From NCBI GenBank assembly GCA_003952965.2, contig CM025854.1, positions 13,315,159 to 13,379,158 of the forward strand: 64,000 nucleotides of DNA, written 5' to 3'. Shown here one piece after another: positions 21,392 to 32,170 of this stretch. Position numbers and translations under genes: made by a program. This DNA is from Morella rubra (Eukaryota > Streptophyta > Magnoliopsida > Fagales > Myricaceae). Below the pieces are notes generated by a model that worked only from the letters and a program-made list of their open reading frames with translations, ran no database searches and was not told the origin of the DNA. Every line of letters starts with the position of its first letter. The first letter of the stretch is position 1.

Positions 21392-24380
21392 TTATTTGCT
21401 TCAAAAATATGATTGGCTTGCCTGTTATATCAATCCATCGCATATAGTTTCTCCACCGCTATCCTATTTGGATCAAGTCCTTGCAAGCAACATTTAAATG
21501 CCAGTGAGGGAAGCATCGGTTGTCCTGGACTAATAACTGACTCCTGGGAAACCAATTACTATGCTGAATCTGGTTTAATGGAAGAAGATGAAGTACAATT
21601 TACTGTGCATGCATTGCATAACTTCTATTTCGTGTATTGGTCATGTGAGTGGAAGGCTGCTAAAATAAATTTTTGCTTGTCCAATGAAAACTGGGCACGT
21701 CCAGGAAGATTATTATATGGTCAGCTATTGATAATTGCTGTTGCTTGAAGTTGTTGCATTCACAGGTGAATCTCGTTTCTTACAGATTGCAGATAGAATT
21801 AAATTTGACCTTTTGTTCTGAAGAAGTGCACTTCACATTTTAGTTAACGGTAAAATTGTATTAGTCTTTATTTTGTGAAGTAACTTTCTGTCCTATTCAT
21901 TATGGTGCAGAGAATTGACTGATAATCTTTGTTATATTTGGTAGGAAGATGGTTAACTTCGTTTGGAGTCAGTCGGGATGGACCTCAGGCTCACAATGTC
22001 CTCCTCTGTGCAGACTCTGTCTATTGGGGCTGATTTTCATGTGAGTAGGGTTTGCAAAGAAACTCTTCAACCAGGCTTGCTTCCACCTTTGATGGCCTAA
22101 GCTTTTAGTCACTTTATCTGTCTATTTCTTGGGGTAGGGAACAACTGCAACTGTGATCTTCTTCTTCTCTATGTCATTGTCATAACCCCCCCCTCTCTCC
22201 CTCTTCAACTTCTTCTTCAATTGGATACCCTAAGGCTAGTCTAGTGGCTGACAATTTATAATGACCATCTTTCTTTTGAACTTCAAATTTTTTTTTTTTT
22301 TTTCATTTTTGTTGTATTTTTTGGGTTCGCTCTTAAGCTAGTGGAACAAAAAGATATCAACTAACTTTTGCCTTAGCTCATTAGATTCATTAGGCTAAAG
22401 GCAGACTACATCTTTGCTTCTTGCTTCTGCTTAGATGCTGGCTGGTATTTTCTTTCTGTAGTGATGAATTTTAAAAATGACAAAGCAAATTGTAATAGAT
22501 GCAGGTATGAAAATTTGGTGTGTTAAGATATGTTGTGGAATTTCCTAAGGTCAACTGCTTGACAATTTCTTGATCCTCTCTGTACATAAGTGCAAAATTA
22601 TAGCTGGTTGATGGGGATTATTTGCTATTAACCACTTCAGTGATTTCACTAGCTATTTTCTTGAAGTTTGTATGTACCCTATCTAGAATTGTGAAATAAA
22701 ACATTTCTTTGCTATTCTCCAAAGTTTCAGAATTTGCTTCCAGGAGATAGGGTCAGTGATCCATCACTTAGTCTTTCTTTTAGGTTCTTTATCAACAGAG
22801 GTTAATTGATTTTCAAAGAGTGTCAAAGAGCTTTCGAGGACCTAAAGTAGGCAGTGCCCTGTGTTGCAGTTGCCAAATAACACTAAGTCATATGAAGTAC
22901 ACATGGATGTGTAAGACTGTCTCGTAGGTGTTATGATAATACCAGAAGATATGAGAGCCGATAGCTCAATGAGACCAAAAGGTCTGTTCCAGGAGAAAAA
23001 GATAACAGCGATGGTATGCTATCTGAGAATGTGGCGATGGGTCATGATTTGCAGACAAGACAGTTCTTTACTAGTTAAAATGACCCACCAGTTGTCAGTG
23101 TAAATATCGTTATATATTCATTCAGGCTGCTCTCACATTGGTCTTCCTATATGGAGTTTTAGAATTCTCTTGACAAGAAAATTGCACTTAAATATGGTTT
23201 TTTTTTCTTTTATCCTGAGCGTTATTTGTCATATGGTCTTGCAACTTGGGAGTTTTTTTTACCGTTCTTTTGTTCTTTTTAGTTACATGTGTCAACCCTT
23301 GGCTTGTTGTAATGTATATCTCGTCGGAAGTTTGTTCTGAGTACTTTTCATTCCCTTGTTTTGGAGTGTGGGAAACACGTTTTACTCTTCTCAATTGCTA
23401 TAGGAAATTTATTTTGATGTATTCCTTCTTTGACCTACAGGAACTCTTGGGTGTTAAATTGTTGAGCACGGTCATACACCTATTGCTATCTTATGACATT
23501 ACTCAATGCTTCTGCAAGGACCAAATCGAAAAGAACATGTAACTTGCATGGGGATTGATGATCTGTTCGCGCTTAGGTATGAACATGGCTTTCTGTCTCC
23601 TAATTTGGTTTGATGGTCCATTATATGATTGCGCAACGAAGAAAATTCTCTATAGACTTGATTCAATTCTGTCAGATATAGGTCCCTTGATCAGAGTTTG
23701 GCAATTCTCTATGAATTGAAGCCCTTGAAGCAAATCTCAACTTGATGCTCGTAAATTCAGTTGATCAGAGCTTTGTTACTTTGTTTCTTAGATTCCCTGT
23801 GGTGGCCAGTGGGTAACATCAGCAGGCTCATTGACTAAGGAACCAATGGATGTCTGTGGGCCGCACTTATGTTCACACAAATAGAAATAAGCTGGCCATG
23901 CTTCAGCCAGGCCAAGGATTAATTACAGAAATGATGCAAAGACCAAGATGTTAATCATTTATTTGAGGAATAAAGATTCGATGCAGCTCATTGATTGGAC
24001 ATAAGGGATTCATTTGGAAAGAAAGAGATTCAGTTTCATTGAAAATTTCATAGACGGGTGGTATAAAAATTGGATTAGGATCTTTTACAATTTTCTGTCT
24101 GAATTGCATAATACAATTTGTTTGGAGAGAGATGGACACAATAAGTAGACCCTATTTTATTTAATGTTCATATAAACTTTCGGAGAGCATGTGTTCTATA
24201 ATGGGGTCTAAATATTGTGTTCATCTCTCTGAATTGCATCGGGCAAAAAATTACAGAAAATATTGATTCATAAAAATGGGATAGAATCAGTGAGTTGGGT
24301 ATCATATTGCAATTTATTTAGATACAAACTTCTTTAGGATTAGAATCCTAATCCAATTCGTTAATCCAATGAAGGTTGGT
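21392..24380. other. PPR 3' flank and unrecognised DNA
   Basis: 21392-21890 is the 3' flank shared with copies 1 and 2. Beyond it lies single-copy DNA apart from 22277-22462 (the source of 20312-20467). A 40-codon frame at 21978 (MDLRLTMSSS) has no known relatives in my recollection. T-rich tracts occur at 22288-22303 and near 23205. No gene is supported between 22463 and 24380. Confidence 0.45.
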
Positions 24381-24761
24381 TTTGGTATTAAATCAGTTTG
24401 GTTGAAATGGATATGAGATCAAATTAACTTCACTTGAGGGTAATACGAATATAAATTTGATACTGGTCGAAGTTGCAAATTGTAGGGAATCTATTGCGAT
24501 TGGGTCATTTGGTGCTTCTTTATTCCCTATCTTATGGCCTGTAGGCACTAGTGCCCAAAGCGCATAAGCTGCCAAGTGGGTACTGGGGCCCCGTGTTTTG
24601 CATCGCCCTGATACCATTCGCGTTGTTAGCTTGGACAAGACACCCACACCCCACATTTCACCCCATCAAGGGGTTCCATAAAACTAACCTACTTTCTGCT
24701 TCGCGTTTACAAGGTAAATTATCTAAATAAACTAACAACCGATAACAGAAGTATTGTAAAC

Positions 24762-24805
24762 AGGAAAAAAAAAAAAAAAAAAAAAAAAAGAAGAAGAAGA
24801 AGAAG
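24762..24805. repeat. Poly(A)/AAG microsatellite
   Basis: A run of more than 20 A bases is followed by five AAG units. Confidence 0.9.
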
Positions 24806-24809
24806 GTTA

Positions 24810-25335
24810 ATTAGTTCACTAGTCTATAGATATGACCTGATTTTGAGCTAATCCATAGGATATGACTTGATTTTGAGCTAATCCTTAAGGTTTACTTTGC
24901 CTTAAACTAATCCTTGGGAAATAATTTGTGTCTTGGAGAGATTATTTCGTCAATTTGGTTGGTCTCGTTAACGGAATAAATCTCACGTGACTAATGTGAA
25001 CACATCACAGGTAGTCACATGTCCTCAAGTCACTCAAACTAGCAAGTTGTACTGGTGGCCTTAAAACTTCAGCTCCTAACGCTTTGTTGGACATTTCTTT
25101 CGTAATGACAATGCACTCCTATGCGACTTGAGAACATGTAGCTACTTATAATTGATGGTGAAGTGTCTCTGTTAGTCACGTGGGTTTATTTATATAGCAA
25201 GCTAACCAAATTGACAAAATGACCGTTACATGACACAAAGAATTCTTAAAAACTAGTATAGGATAAAATAAACTTTAGGACTAGTTTAAGATTCAGCAAT
25301 AACCCTGGGACTAGTGGATGAATTAAGCTAAAAAT
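24810..25335. repeat. Dispersed 550-bp element with terminal inverted repeats, copy A
   Basis: The left end ('ttagttcactagtct...ctaatccttaaggtttactttgcc') and right end ('aaataaactttaggactagtttaagattcagcaat...gggactagtggatgaatta') are diverged inverted repeats. Internal blocks such as 'ttacaattgatggtgaagt' and 'aaattgacaaaatgac' recur in the copies at 47390-47955 and 49012-49566. It is non-coding and MITE-like. The superfamily is not assigned because no target duplication could be fixed. A short 35-bp tandem repeat sits at the left end (24830-24890). Confidence 0.7.
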
Positions 25336-25584
25336 AAAAAAAATAAAAGAAATAGGAACAAAATGATACAAAAAAGGGTGCTATCCGATACACGCATATG
25401 AAATTAAGGCAAAGCAAGGTAGCATCAAAAGTAAGTTGCTGCAAAATACATCTGCACAAATACATACACACAAGGATTCGAGTTCTACGTAATCTAGACT
25501 ATCCTTCTTTATTCATTTTCAAACCAGACGATATAATCCTGTTTTTCAACAATAAAGTTGAAAGAAAGGATGGCAAGAAACCTA

Positions 25585-26908
25585 CTAGCCCCGTGTAAAG
25601 AACCACAGGAGTAGGAAGGCTAGAATCAGGCAACCCAATAGGAATTCACTAAAACGATGTCTTCTCCACCACGAGGAGTTCCTGGCTGTAGATATTTGCC
25701 TCATCCCATTCGACCCCACTAAGACTCCACTCTCCTCAATCACTGTTACGTTTTTTGCAGTCTCGCCACAAATTTCGCAGAGTCTGCAGGAGAAAGTTCG
25801 GTAAGAAAACAGAGGAGCTACGCATAAACCATAAAATTGATTACATGAATCATGAGCCTCAAATTTGAACTGATCGCTTTCAACATCTATATGGGATTTA
25901 ATGAAGGGGAATACAGACCTCCCTAAAAAGAGCCCTAATTCAGAGCATTAGGAAATAAAATTGAACTCGGTGACTCTGCTCTCACTCAGTATCAGGACAT
26001 GCGACCAGACCTTCAAGGTTATGACACTGCATAATATGGTGCTAAAAGTTAGGAGAGTAAATAGATTTCTCCTCCCAAAACCCTTCTTTGCCAAATTAAC
26101 AGTGCATATTTTCCTTGGTAGCACTCAAGTAGATCCTAGAAGGGATAATATCAATATGAAACTTGCGACCCACAACAGTGTATGAGGTAGCAGCAAAAAC
26201 AAAAAGATCCTATCAACAACCAAGTACTAAACCCCAGCATTTCAAGTTAAGGTTTTACTCTTTTTTTTCCGAATCTTCCTACTTCCAAAAATGCACATCA
26301 CACTGCAAATCAGTAACAGAACCAAGAAAGAACATCAAAGAAGAGGTCAAAGGAGGCAATCTACTCAACTTTCAGAACCCGACAGGACTGCTTTTCATAA
26401 AAGTATTCCTCCTCTAGAGTATGCAAAGACGGTGACATGGGAGGGGTACCTCTTGGCTCTTGCTTTATAGGGAACCAATAGAGAAAAACCGTGCAGGAGA
26501 TAAGGGAGAGTAGAGAATTATTTACCTATTCCCTTTACTTCTAAACCAGGCCTCAGCGCATTCACGATGTGATATACCAAGTTCATCTTTGCAGCTACAA
26601 CCAAGCTGGATTGTACTCGAAGTTGTAGACACCCGTTCATATCCCAAATGGCATATTCTGCAAACCTCTTCTGCATCATCCTGTTCGCCATTCTCCGCAT
26701 CGCAGATGCTAATTCTGACATCAACGATGCCACTGCCTGGTTCTGTGGACTCTGCTTTCTGTTCATATTCTTTATTCAAATCGGACCTGGGTTTTGAGTT
26801 CTCATCTTCTCTGCTCACGAACTTGGTCTCGTCTCTTACAACAATGGCAGTCTCTGAATCGACTAAGTTTGATGAAGGACCAGTCATTTGTGGTTGTGAA
26901 GTTGACAA
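25585..26908 (-). CDS. RINGv (MARCH-type) zinc finger membrane protein, E3 ligase-like
   Basis: Coding exons are 26908-26526 and 25783-25585, joined by donor AG|GTAAAT and acceptor TGCAG, giving 193 aa. RINGv fingers recruit E2 enzymes, and MARCH-like proteins ubiquitinate membrane targets. The finger has a C4HC3 layout: C83, C86, C104, C106, H114, C117, C130, C133, with the conserved 'AEAWFRSKGN' before the last pair. The finger is split by the intron between G126-N127-R128 and L129. The N-terminal 80 residues are acidic and polar, without a domain. A single membrane helix lies near the C-terminus (about 175-190, 'FLLGCLILAFLLLWFF'), followed by TRG. The start is the first ATG of the open frame. 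Substrate unknown. Overlapping plus-strand frames are shadows. Confidence 0.9.
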
Positions 26909-28076
26909 AAAGGTGGGCCCGCCGTTCTAGGAAAAGTTTCCAATCCTTTGTCTCTCCAGCTTCAGATGTTCTCTTTCATCAAACTTTCGGAACCTCCAGA
27001 CCGCAGAATACTTGGACACACAGATTTCATTTACCAGCTTTGACTTATACCCAGGTTTAGGAGGAAATTAGGACCTTCCAAATTCCACTTAAACCTCCTC
27101 TTTCCACTTGCTCAGCTGACCAATACGAAGAAGAGGGAGGCGGCCTTTTGCTATATTAACTATTTTTGTCAAAAGCCGCAAGAGTGTTTTACACGTAAAA
27201 TACAGCTTGAAAGTTGAAACAAGCAGGGATCATAACAGATAAGAATATACATTCGCCAGTCCATTGCGTTGGATTAAAAAAAGAAAACCTTAGGAATTCT
27301 CACTTGAGTGAAAGATGTCAAAACTCTTTTTCTTTTTTATTGAATTTTTACAACTTTCTCAACCAAACACCAAATTATAAAAAATTTACTCAACATAATT
27401 TTTAAATTTCTCATCAATTAATCTTACTTATATTTTTGTACAGAAATTCAATCTCCTTTCAAATAAAAACAAAAAAAATCTAGCGACTTATCTTATCTAC
27501 ACTTTTTCAATAATGCCAATAAAACCTCAATCATAGGAATTTTATCCATTTATCAGATTTATATTTTTTTTTCTTAAACTTAAATAAAACTCAATCTCTT
27601 GTTACATAACCTTCAAATTTTTCAACATCTTTTCACAAATTTCCAAAAAAAAGTAAAATTCATAAAAATTTTAAGGTAAAAATACACCTTGCACCTGAAA
27701 ATATGTAGGTACTCATACTTCACACCTCATCTTCAATTTTGTGACATTGAGCTCCTCATTAATTTTTTTTACGAATGCACCTTTCCGTTAAATTGACAGT
27801 TAAAATAAATAGAAAATAAAGAAAATGACTTTTTAGTTAAACATTAAAAAAATTAAAAAATAGAGTGTAAAGTGTACTCAAAATTTAAATATGAAACTCT
27901 TGGAATGACCGATGAAAAAAGGGCAAATGCTAAAGTTCCACGTTCCACCTCGTGACATGGCGCCTGACATTAAAATCTTTTTTTTAAAAAAAAATACAAA
28001 AAAACGTTGACCCTCCGTAATTCGGAGCTATTTATTTTTCAGGCTCAAAACTGAGAAACAGCACCTGATACGTGTT
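26909..28076. other. Upstream of the RINGv gene; AT-rich, no gene recognised
   Basis: 26909-27150 is probable 5' leader and promoter of the RINGv gene. 27300-28020 is AT-rich with no coding signal. Confidence 0.45.
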
Positions 28077-28237
28077 GTACTCAAGTTGACTAATCATTAA
28101 AGAACAAGATAAATAAACTTCCTTCTGTGCTGTCGGCAGTGAGAGAAGACTTTTGTTTCTGTACTCAAGTTGATTAATCATTCAAGAACAAGATAAATAA
28201 ACTTCCTTCTTTGCTGTCTGCAGTGAGAGAAGACGTT
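28077..28237. repeat. 84-bp tandem duplication
   Basis: Units start at 28077 and 28161, both 'gtactcaagttga(c/t)taatcatt' and both containing 'agaacaagataaataaactt' and 'cagtgagagaagac'. Only a few differences separate them. Confidence 0.85.
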
Positions 28238-28400
28238 TGTTTGGCAAGGATTCATGCTACCATCACCATGGGGCCTCCCTCGTGGCTCGCCACAATCACT
28301 GGGAAACGTCTCCAACCTGATAAAAATTCGATGGCATTGGTTAAAGTATTGGTTACTTCCATCTTGCTCCCCCAAAAAAAAGTATTGGCTACGTTGGGGA

Positions 28401-29124
28401 CAGGGCCGTCTCTAAGAAAAATTGGAGTCTTAGTCAAAATCATAAAAAGAGGTATTTTATAATAAATTATAAATTAATATATTAAATATAAAATATTAAT
28501 AAATTTTAGTTAAAAATTATTCTTCTTACTTTTTGAGATGCAAATTACGTATCAAAGTTTTGTATTCAAGATTTGTCAATAGATCATTTTTAATTGATAA
28601 TATAATTAATTTATTTAATCTTTTTTGCTCAGTAGATTTTAGATATGATTTTATTAGTTTTAGTTTTGAAAATAAGGAAAAAATAGTAAACATAAGAGTG
28701 AAAGTAGGATATCAATTGATAAGTGAGTTATAAAGAAAGAAGGGTAAGCGTTCAAAGTAGAAAGATTAGGAAAGGTCGGTGAGGAGAATAATGAAAGTAA
28801 GGATAAAGTAATAATTTAGAAACTGCTAAAAGTGGAAATATTTTTTTTTTCAATTTTAAAATTGGAAGTCCAATAGTCTTTTTTTGAATCTTAAAGTTGG
28901 AAGTCATCTCCTTTAAAATTTTGAATTATGTTTTTATTTGCATTAAATGAAGATTTCAAAAAGTTTTAGGATATTTTGAGACTTATTTTTTTCGTTAAGT
29001 TAAAATATTTAAATTGGAGGCCTATAATCTATTAAATATTAAGTAAAATAGGAAGTTGGAGGCCTTTCCTATTTTGGGGGCCTTAGGCAGCCTAGGCGGC
29101 TGCCTATGCTCAAAGATGCCCCTG
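28401..29124. mobile_element. Non-autonomous hAT element, 724 bp
   Basis: Ends are CAGGGCCGTCTCTAAG at the left and, read inward from the right, CAGGGGCATCTTTGAG: imperfect terminal inverted repeats starting CAGGG. The 8 bases before (28393-28400) and after (29125-29132) are both GTTGGGGA, the 8-bp target duplication typical of hAT. The interior is AT-rich and non-coding. Confidence 0.92.
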
Positions 29125-29132
29125 GTTGGGGA

Positions 29133-30311
29133 ATGTTCAATAGTGAGCATATACCATCCAGCCCTTGAGTGGTACTCTTTCCGGCTCAATTCATGACTAA
29201 ACTAACAAAAACCGTCAGAACGTTAGTATATACCATCTACACAGAAGGCAAAAGGCGACGTTTAGTTTGTTTTCCTGTCTGAATGTGAAACAAGTCGTGT
29301 CGATGGAAGGCAAACGACGATGTTTACAAAAAAATAATAAGCATTTATGTTCGCACGGAGTGTTATATCCATTCCAACAAAATAAATAATAAAAAACATT
29401 CTAATAAAGATCCGTCCGAACGGGGAAGACCACTGATTGGACTCAGCTATGGCGGCCTTCTCCCCACCCCCACAACTACAAAAATACATAAAAATGAAAT
29501 AAAAAGGCATAAAGTATGTATTACCTAAATGTGACTCTCGAAATAAGAAGTAAAATGAGAAAAAATGGGTGAAGTTGGAGAGAAAAAAAAAATATTTTGG
29601 ATTTCATGACTGTTGGTTTTAAGATCCGTCCACAACGTTTATACAGCGTGCAAACACATACCAACTGTAAGATTTTCACGTGGCCCAATCAAATTCGTCC
29701 GCATTAAATTCTAAATCTTGAACGTTCAGAACCTTCTTGCGTCTAGACGATTGTTGGGATACAATACAATTATGTGGTTCACCCTATAGTACTCTATGTG
29801 CCAGCTTCAACAGTTCAAGTTCGGACAGTTATGAGCTGGGTACTTCAAAATTGTACAACGTGGAAGCACGCAATTCGCTAAAAAAATGGTTTGTCATGTT
29901 CAAACGTCATACATTTGTTTTAGCACCTTCTTCTGCATCAGATGCATGTCAACTATGTAAATACCCATTTTTTAGTTCGGACAGTTATATTACCATCCAT
30001 ACAAGTTTGATGGTTTCATGACAATTATATATGCGTCACTGATTGGTAATGATTAGAATCGTTACCTAAAGCAAGTTCGAACGTGGTTTAAATGGTCTGG
30101 ACGGTGTCTAAAAATTTGTGACGAATTTAATTATCATAGATTTGTAACAGATTGGCAGTCTGTCACCCAAAAAAGCATCTGAATATGTTTTAGAGGTATC
30201 CGGATGAAAATGGCCTTAGGGAACATTTTGGGTAACGAAATGTAATTTTGTTGGGAAGGTGATTTGGTGACAAAATTTGGTTTGACACCCAAAATTATTT
30301 TTCTTGTAGTG
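29133..30311. other. Mostly unrecognised; CACTA-like right terminus at 30292-30311
   Basis: The last bases, 'aaattatttttcttgtagtg', have the inverted CACTACAAGAAAAA form of a CACTA end. The preceding 100 bases have repeated 'caaaattt/ggtgacaaaa' units like subterminal arrays. A matching left end was not found in 29133-30200, so the element is truncated or its start is too diverged. No gene is supported. Confidence 0.4.
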
Positions 30312-30315
30312 ATTA

Positions 30316-30395
30316 TGAATTGGTTAAAGTATTGGTTACTTTCATCTTGCTCCCCCCAAATAACAAGTATTGGCTACTTTGGGGAAGGTTCAATA
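30316..30395. repeat. Duplicate of 28330-28400/29125-29145
   Basis: 'ttggttaaagtattggttac' ... 'catcttgctcccccc' ... 'agtattggctac' ... 'ttggggaaggttcaata' matches the sequence at 28330-28400, and continues into 29133 ('atgttcaatagt') if the hAT element is removed. The hAT element therefore landed in one of two pre-existing copies. Confidence 0.8.
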
Positions 30396-30524
30396 CTAAT
30401 CCGACTTGAATAGGAGAAATAAGTGAGAGGCTCAGACCTTTTTTTTTTTTTTTTTTTCTTGGAGGGGGCCAATTTGGAGAACTATTAATTGCAATGATCT
30501 ACAAAATCATTGTTTTATGTTGTT

Positions 30525-31600
30525 TAAACGATTAATTACATTTTCCCCCACATCTTACAGTTGATTTTCAATATCCCCCTTAAACTAAAACTCGTGAAAA
30601 CTCACCCCTATTATTTACGTTTTCTGTTTCAACCCCGTTTGAGACCCCGATTCGGTGTTATAACTTATATCCCACATTTTCTATCTCATATGACTCCCAT
30701 ATGATGCGATAAGACTTTAATACCCCAGTGAACAATGCCGTTAGATTTTTTGTTTAACTTTTCCCTGCAAATCCAAAACGATGTCGATGTGCTAACCCAT
30801 ATTGCCCCCAAGAACAATACCGTTTCAATTGGTTTCATTTCCCCTCGTGCCCTAAAAGCTACATATGGGTTACTTCGACGTGCTCTGAACTCCTGATAGA
30901 AGTGGATCTGCGTTCAGGGAAGGCTGAGGGAACACTAGAACATTGAATTCGCAAGGTAATGCTCAGAAATAAAATTTCCATGTTCATATAGTCTTTCATC
31001 TTTACGTGTTCATTGTAGTTTTCATAAATCCACTTGTTACTGAAGGTGACCTGGGAATGCAAATTATAGAATGGTACAGTCATAAAGCCTCTTTCCATGT
31101 TCATACAACACTACAAAAAACACTATGCCAATCTTCACTGAAATGCTAATCTTCACTGTGCTGAAATACAATCAAACAACACTATAAACGTTTAAAATAC
31201 TGGAATGAGTTCGTGATTTGGGGAAAGATTTGGGAAAAACGTAAGGTATTGGAATGGGTTAGTGCTTTGGGAGAAAAATCTCACGTCTTTCTGTTCAAGT
31301 TTTGGTTTGAAAAACCTAAGTGTGGGTGAGTTAGCACATGTGGCGTCGTTTTGGATTTGCAGGGAAAAATTAAACAAAAAATCTAACGGCATTATTCATC
31401 GGGGCATTAAAGTCTTATCGCATCGTATGAGAGTCAAGTGTGACGGAAAGCGTAGAATATAACACCAAATCGGGGTCCCAAACGGGGTTGAAACAGAAAA
31501 CATAAATAATGGGGTTGAGTTGTCACGAATTTTAGTTTAGGAAGGATATTGAGAATCAGATGTAAGATTGTGGAGGAAAAATGTAATTAACCCTTTCTTA
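30525..31600. mobile_element. Element with ~270-bp terminal inverted repeats (MULE-like)
   Basis: The left arm 30525-30815 and right arm 31330-31600 are inverted copies. Both have 'gattaattacatttt.cc.ccacatcttac' near the end, then 'aaaactcgtgaaaactca', 'ttctgtttcaaccccg', 'atgcgataagactttaat', 'gccgttagattttttgttta' and 'ctgcaaatccaaaacg' in order. Long inverted arms around about 500 bp of unrelated DNA are typical of Mutator-like elements. No transposase and no clear target duplication was found. Confidence 0.7.
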
Positions 31601-31757
31601 AAATTACTCACTTGTAATATTTTTTTAAAAATAATAAACTTTATATGATATTGTACGCTCAAACTATAAAATTTTGATAACGTGCGAGACCGGTTAAGAT
31701 TTGACCATTAAAAATATGAAAAATGGGTTAGACACAATTCAAATGGTCAGACCTATG

Positions 31758-31959
31758 ACAAGTACAAAATATCAGTTTAAGCAGAAGTGTGCTCAACGAC
31801 CTAAGGCCCAAGGGAGGTGCTAAGCTAATTAGAGCCTTAGGTAAAACCTATGAAGTATACAAGTACAAAATATCAGTTTAAGCAGAAGTGTGCTCAACGA
31901 CCTAAGGCCCAAGGGAGGTGCTAAGCTAATTAGAGCCTTAGGTAAAACCTATGAAGTAT
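31758..31959. repeat. Exact 101-bp tandem duplication
   Basis: 31758-31858 and 31859-31959 read identically base for base ('acaagtacaaaatatcagtt' ... 'cctatgaagtat'). The unit overlaps the left part of a hAT-like relic. Confidence 0.9.
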
Positions 31960-32170
31960 TTTATAATAATTTATAAAATAATGTATTTAACTATAAAATA
32001 TTAATAGATTTTAGTTAAAACTTATTCTTTTAACTTTTTGTTATTAATATTTATATTTTAAATTTGTTAATACTTTTATTTGTTAAAGAGTCTAATATTT
32101 TTATGTAATTTAATATTTTTATTAGAGTACAAATCTCTAATCTTAAAATCTTTTTTTAATATTTTTCGTT
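31960..32170. mobile_element. Relic of a hAT element related to 28401-29124
   Basis: Blocks 'agtattttataata', 'ataaaatattaata.attttagttaaaa' and 'attctt.t.actttttg' match the hAT element interior in order. Termini are not recognisable. Confidence 0.6.

Noticed and set aside
24393..24656. 87-codon minus-strand frame with 'TGGTATCAGGGCG', like an LTR primer site
   Set aside because: No LTR pair or polyprotein was found around it, and the protein is not recognised. One tRNA-like match is weak evidence.
26589..27060. Plus-strand frames over the RINGv exon
   Set aside because: Shadow frames opposite a well-supported exon whose zinc-finger residues are all on the minus strand.
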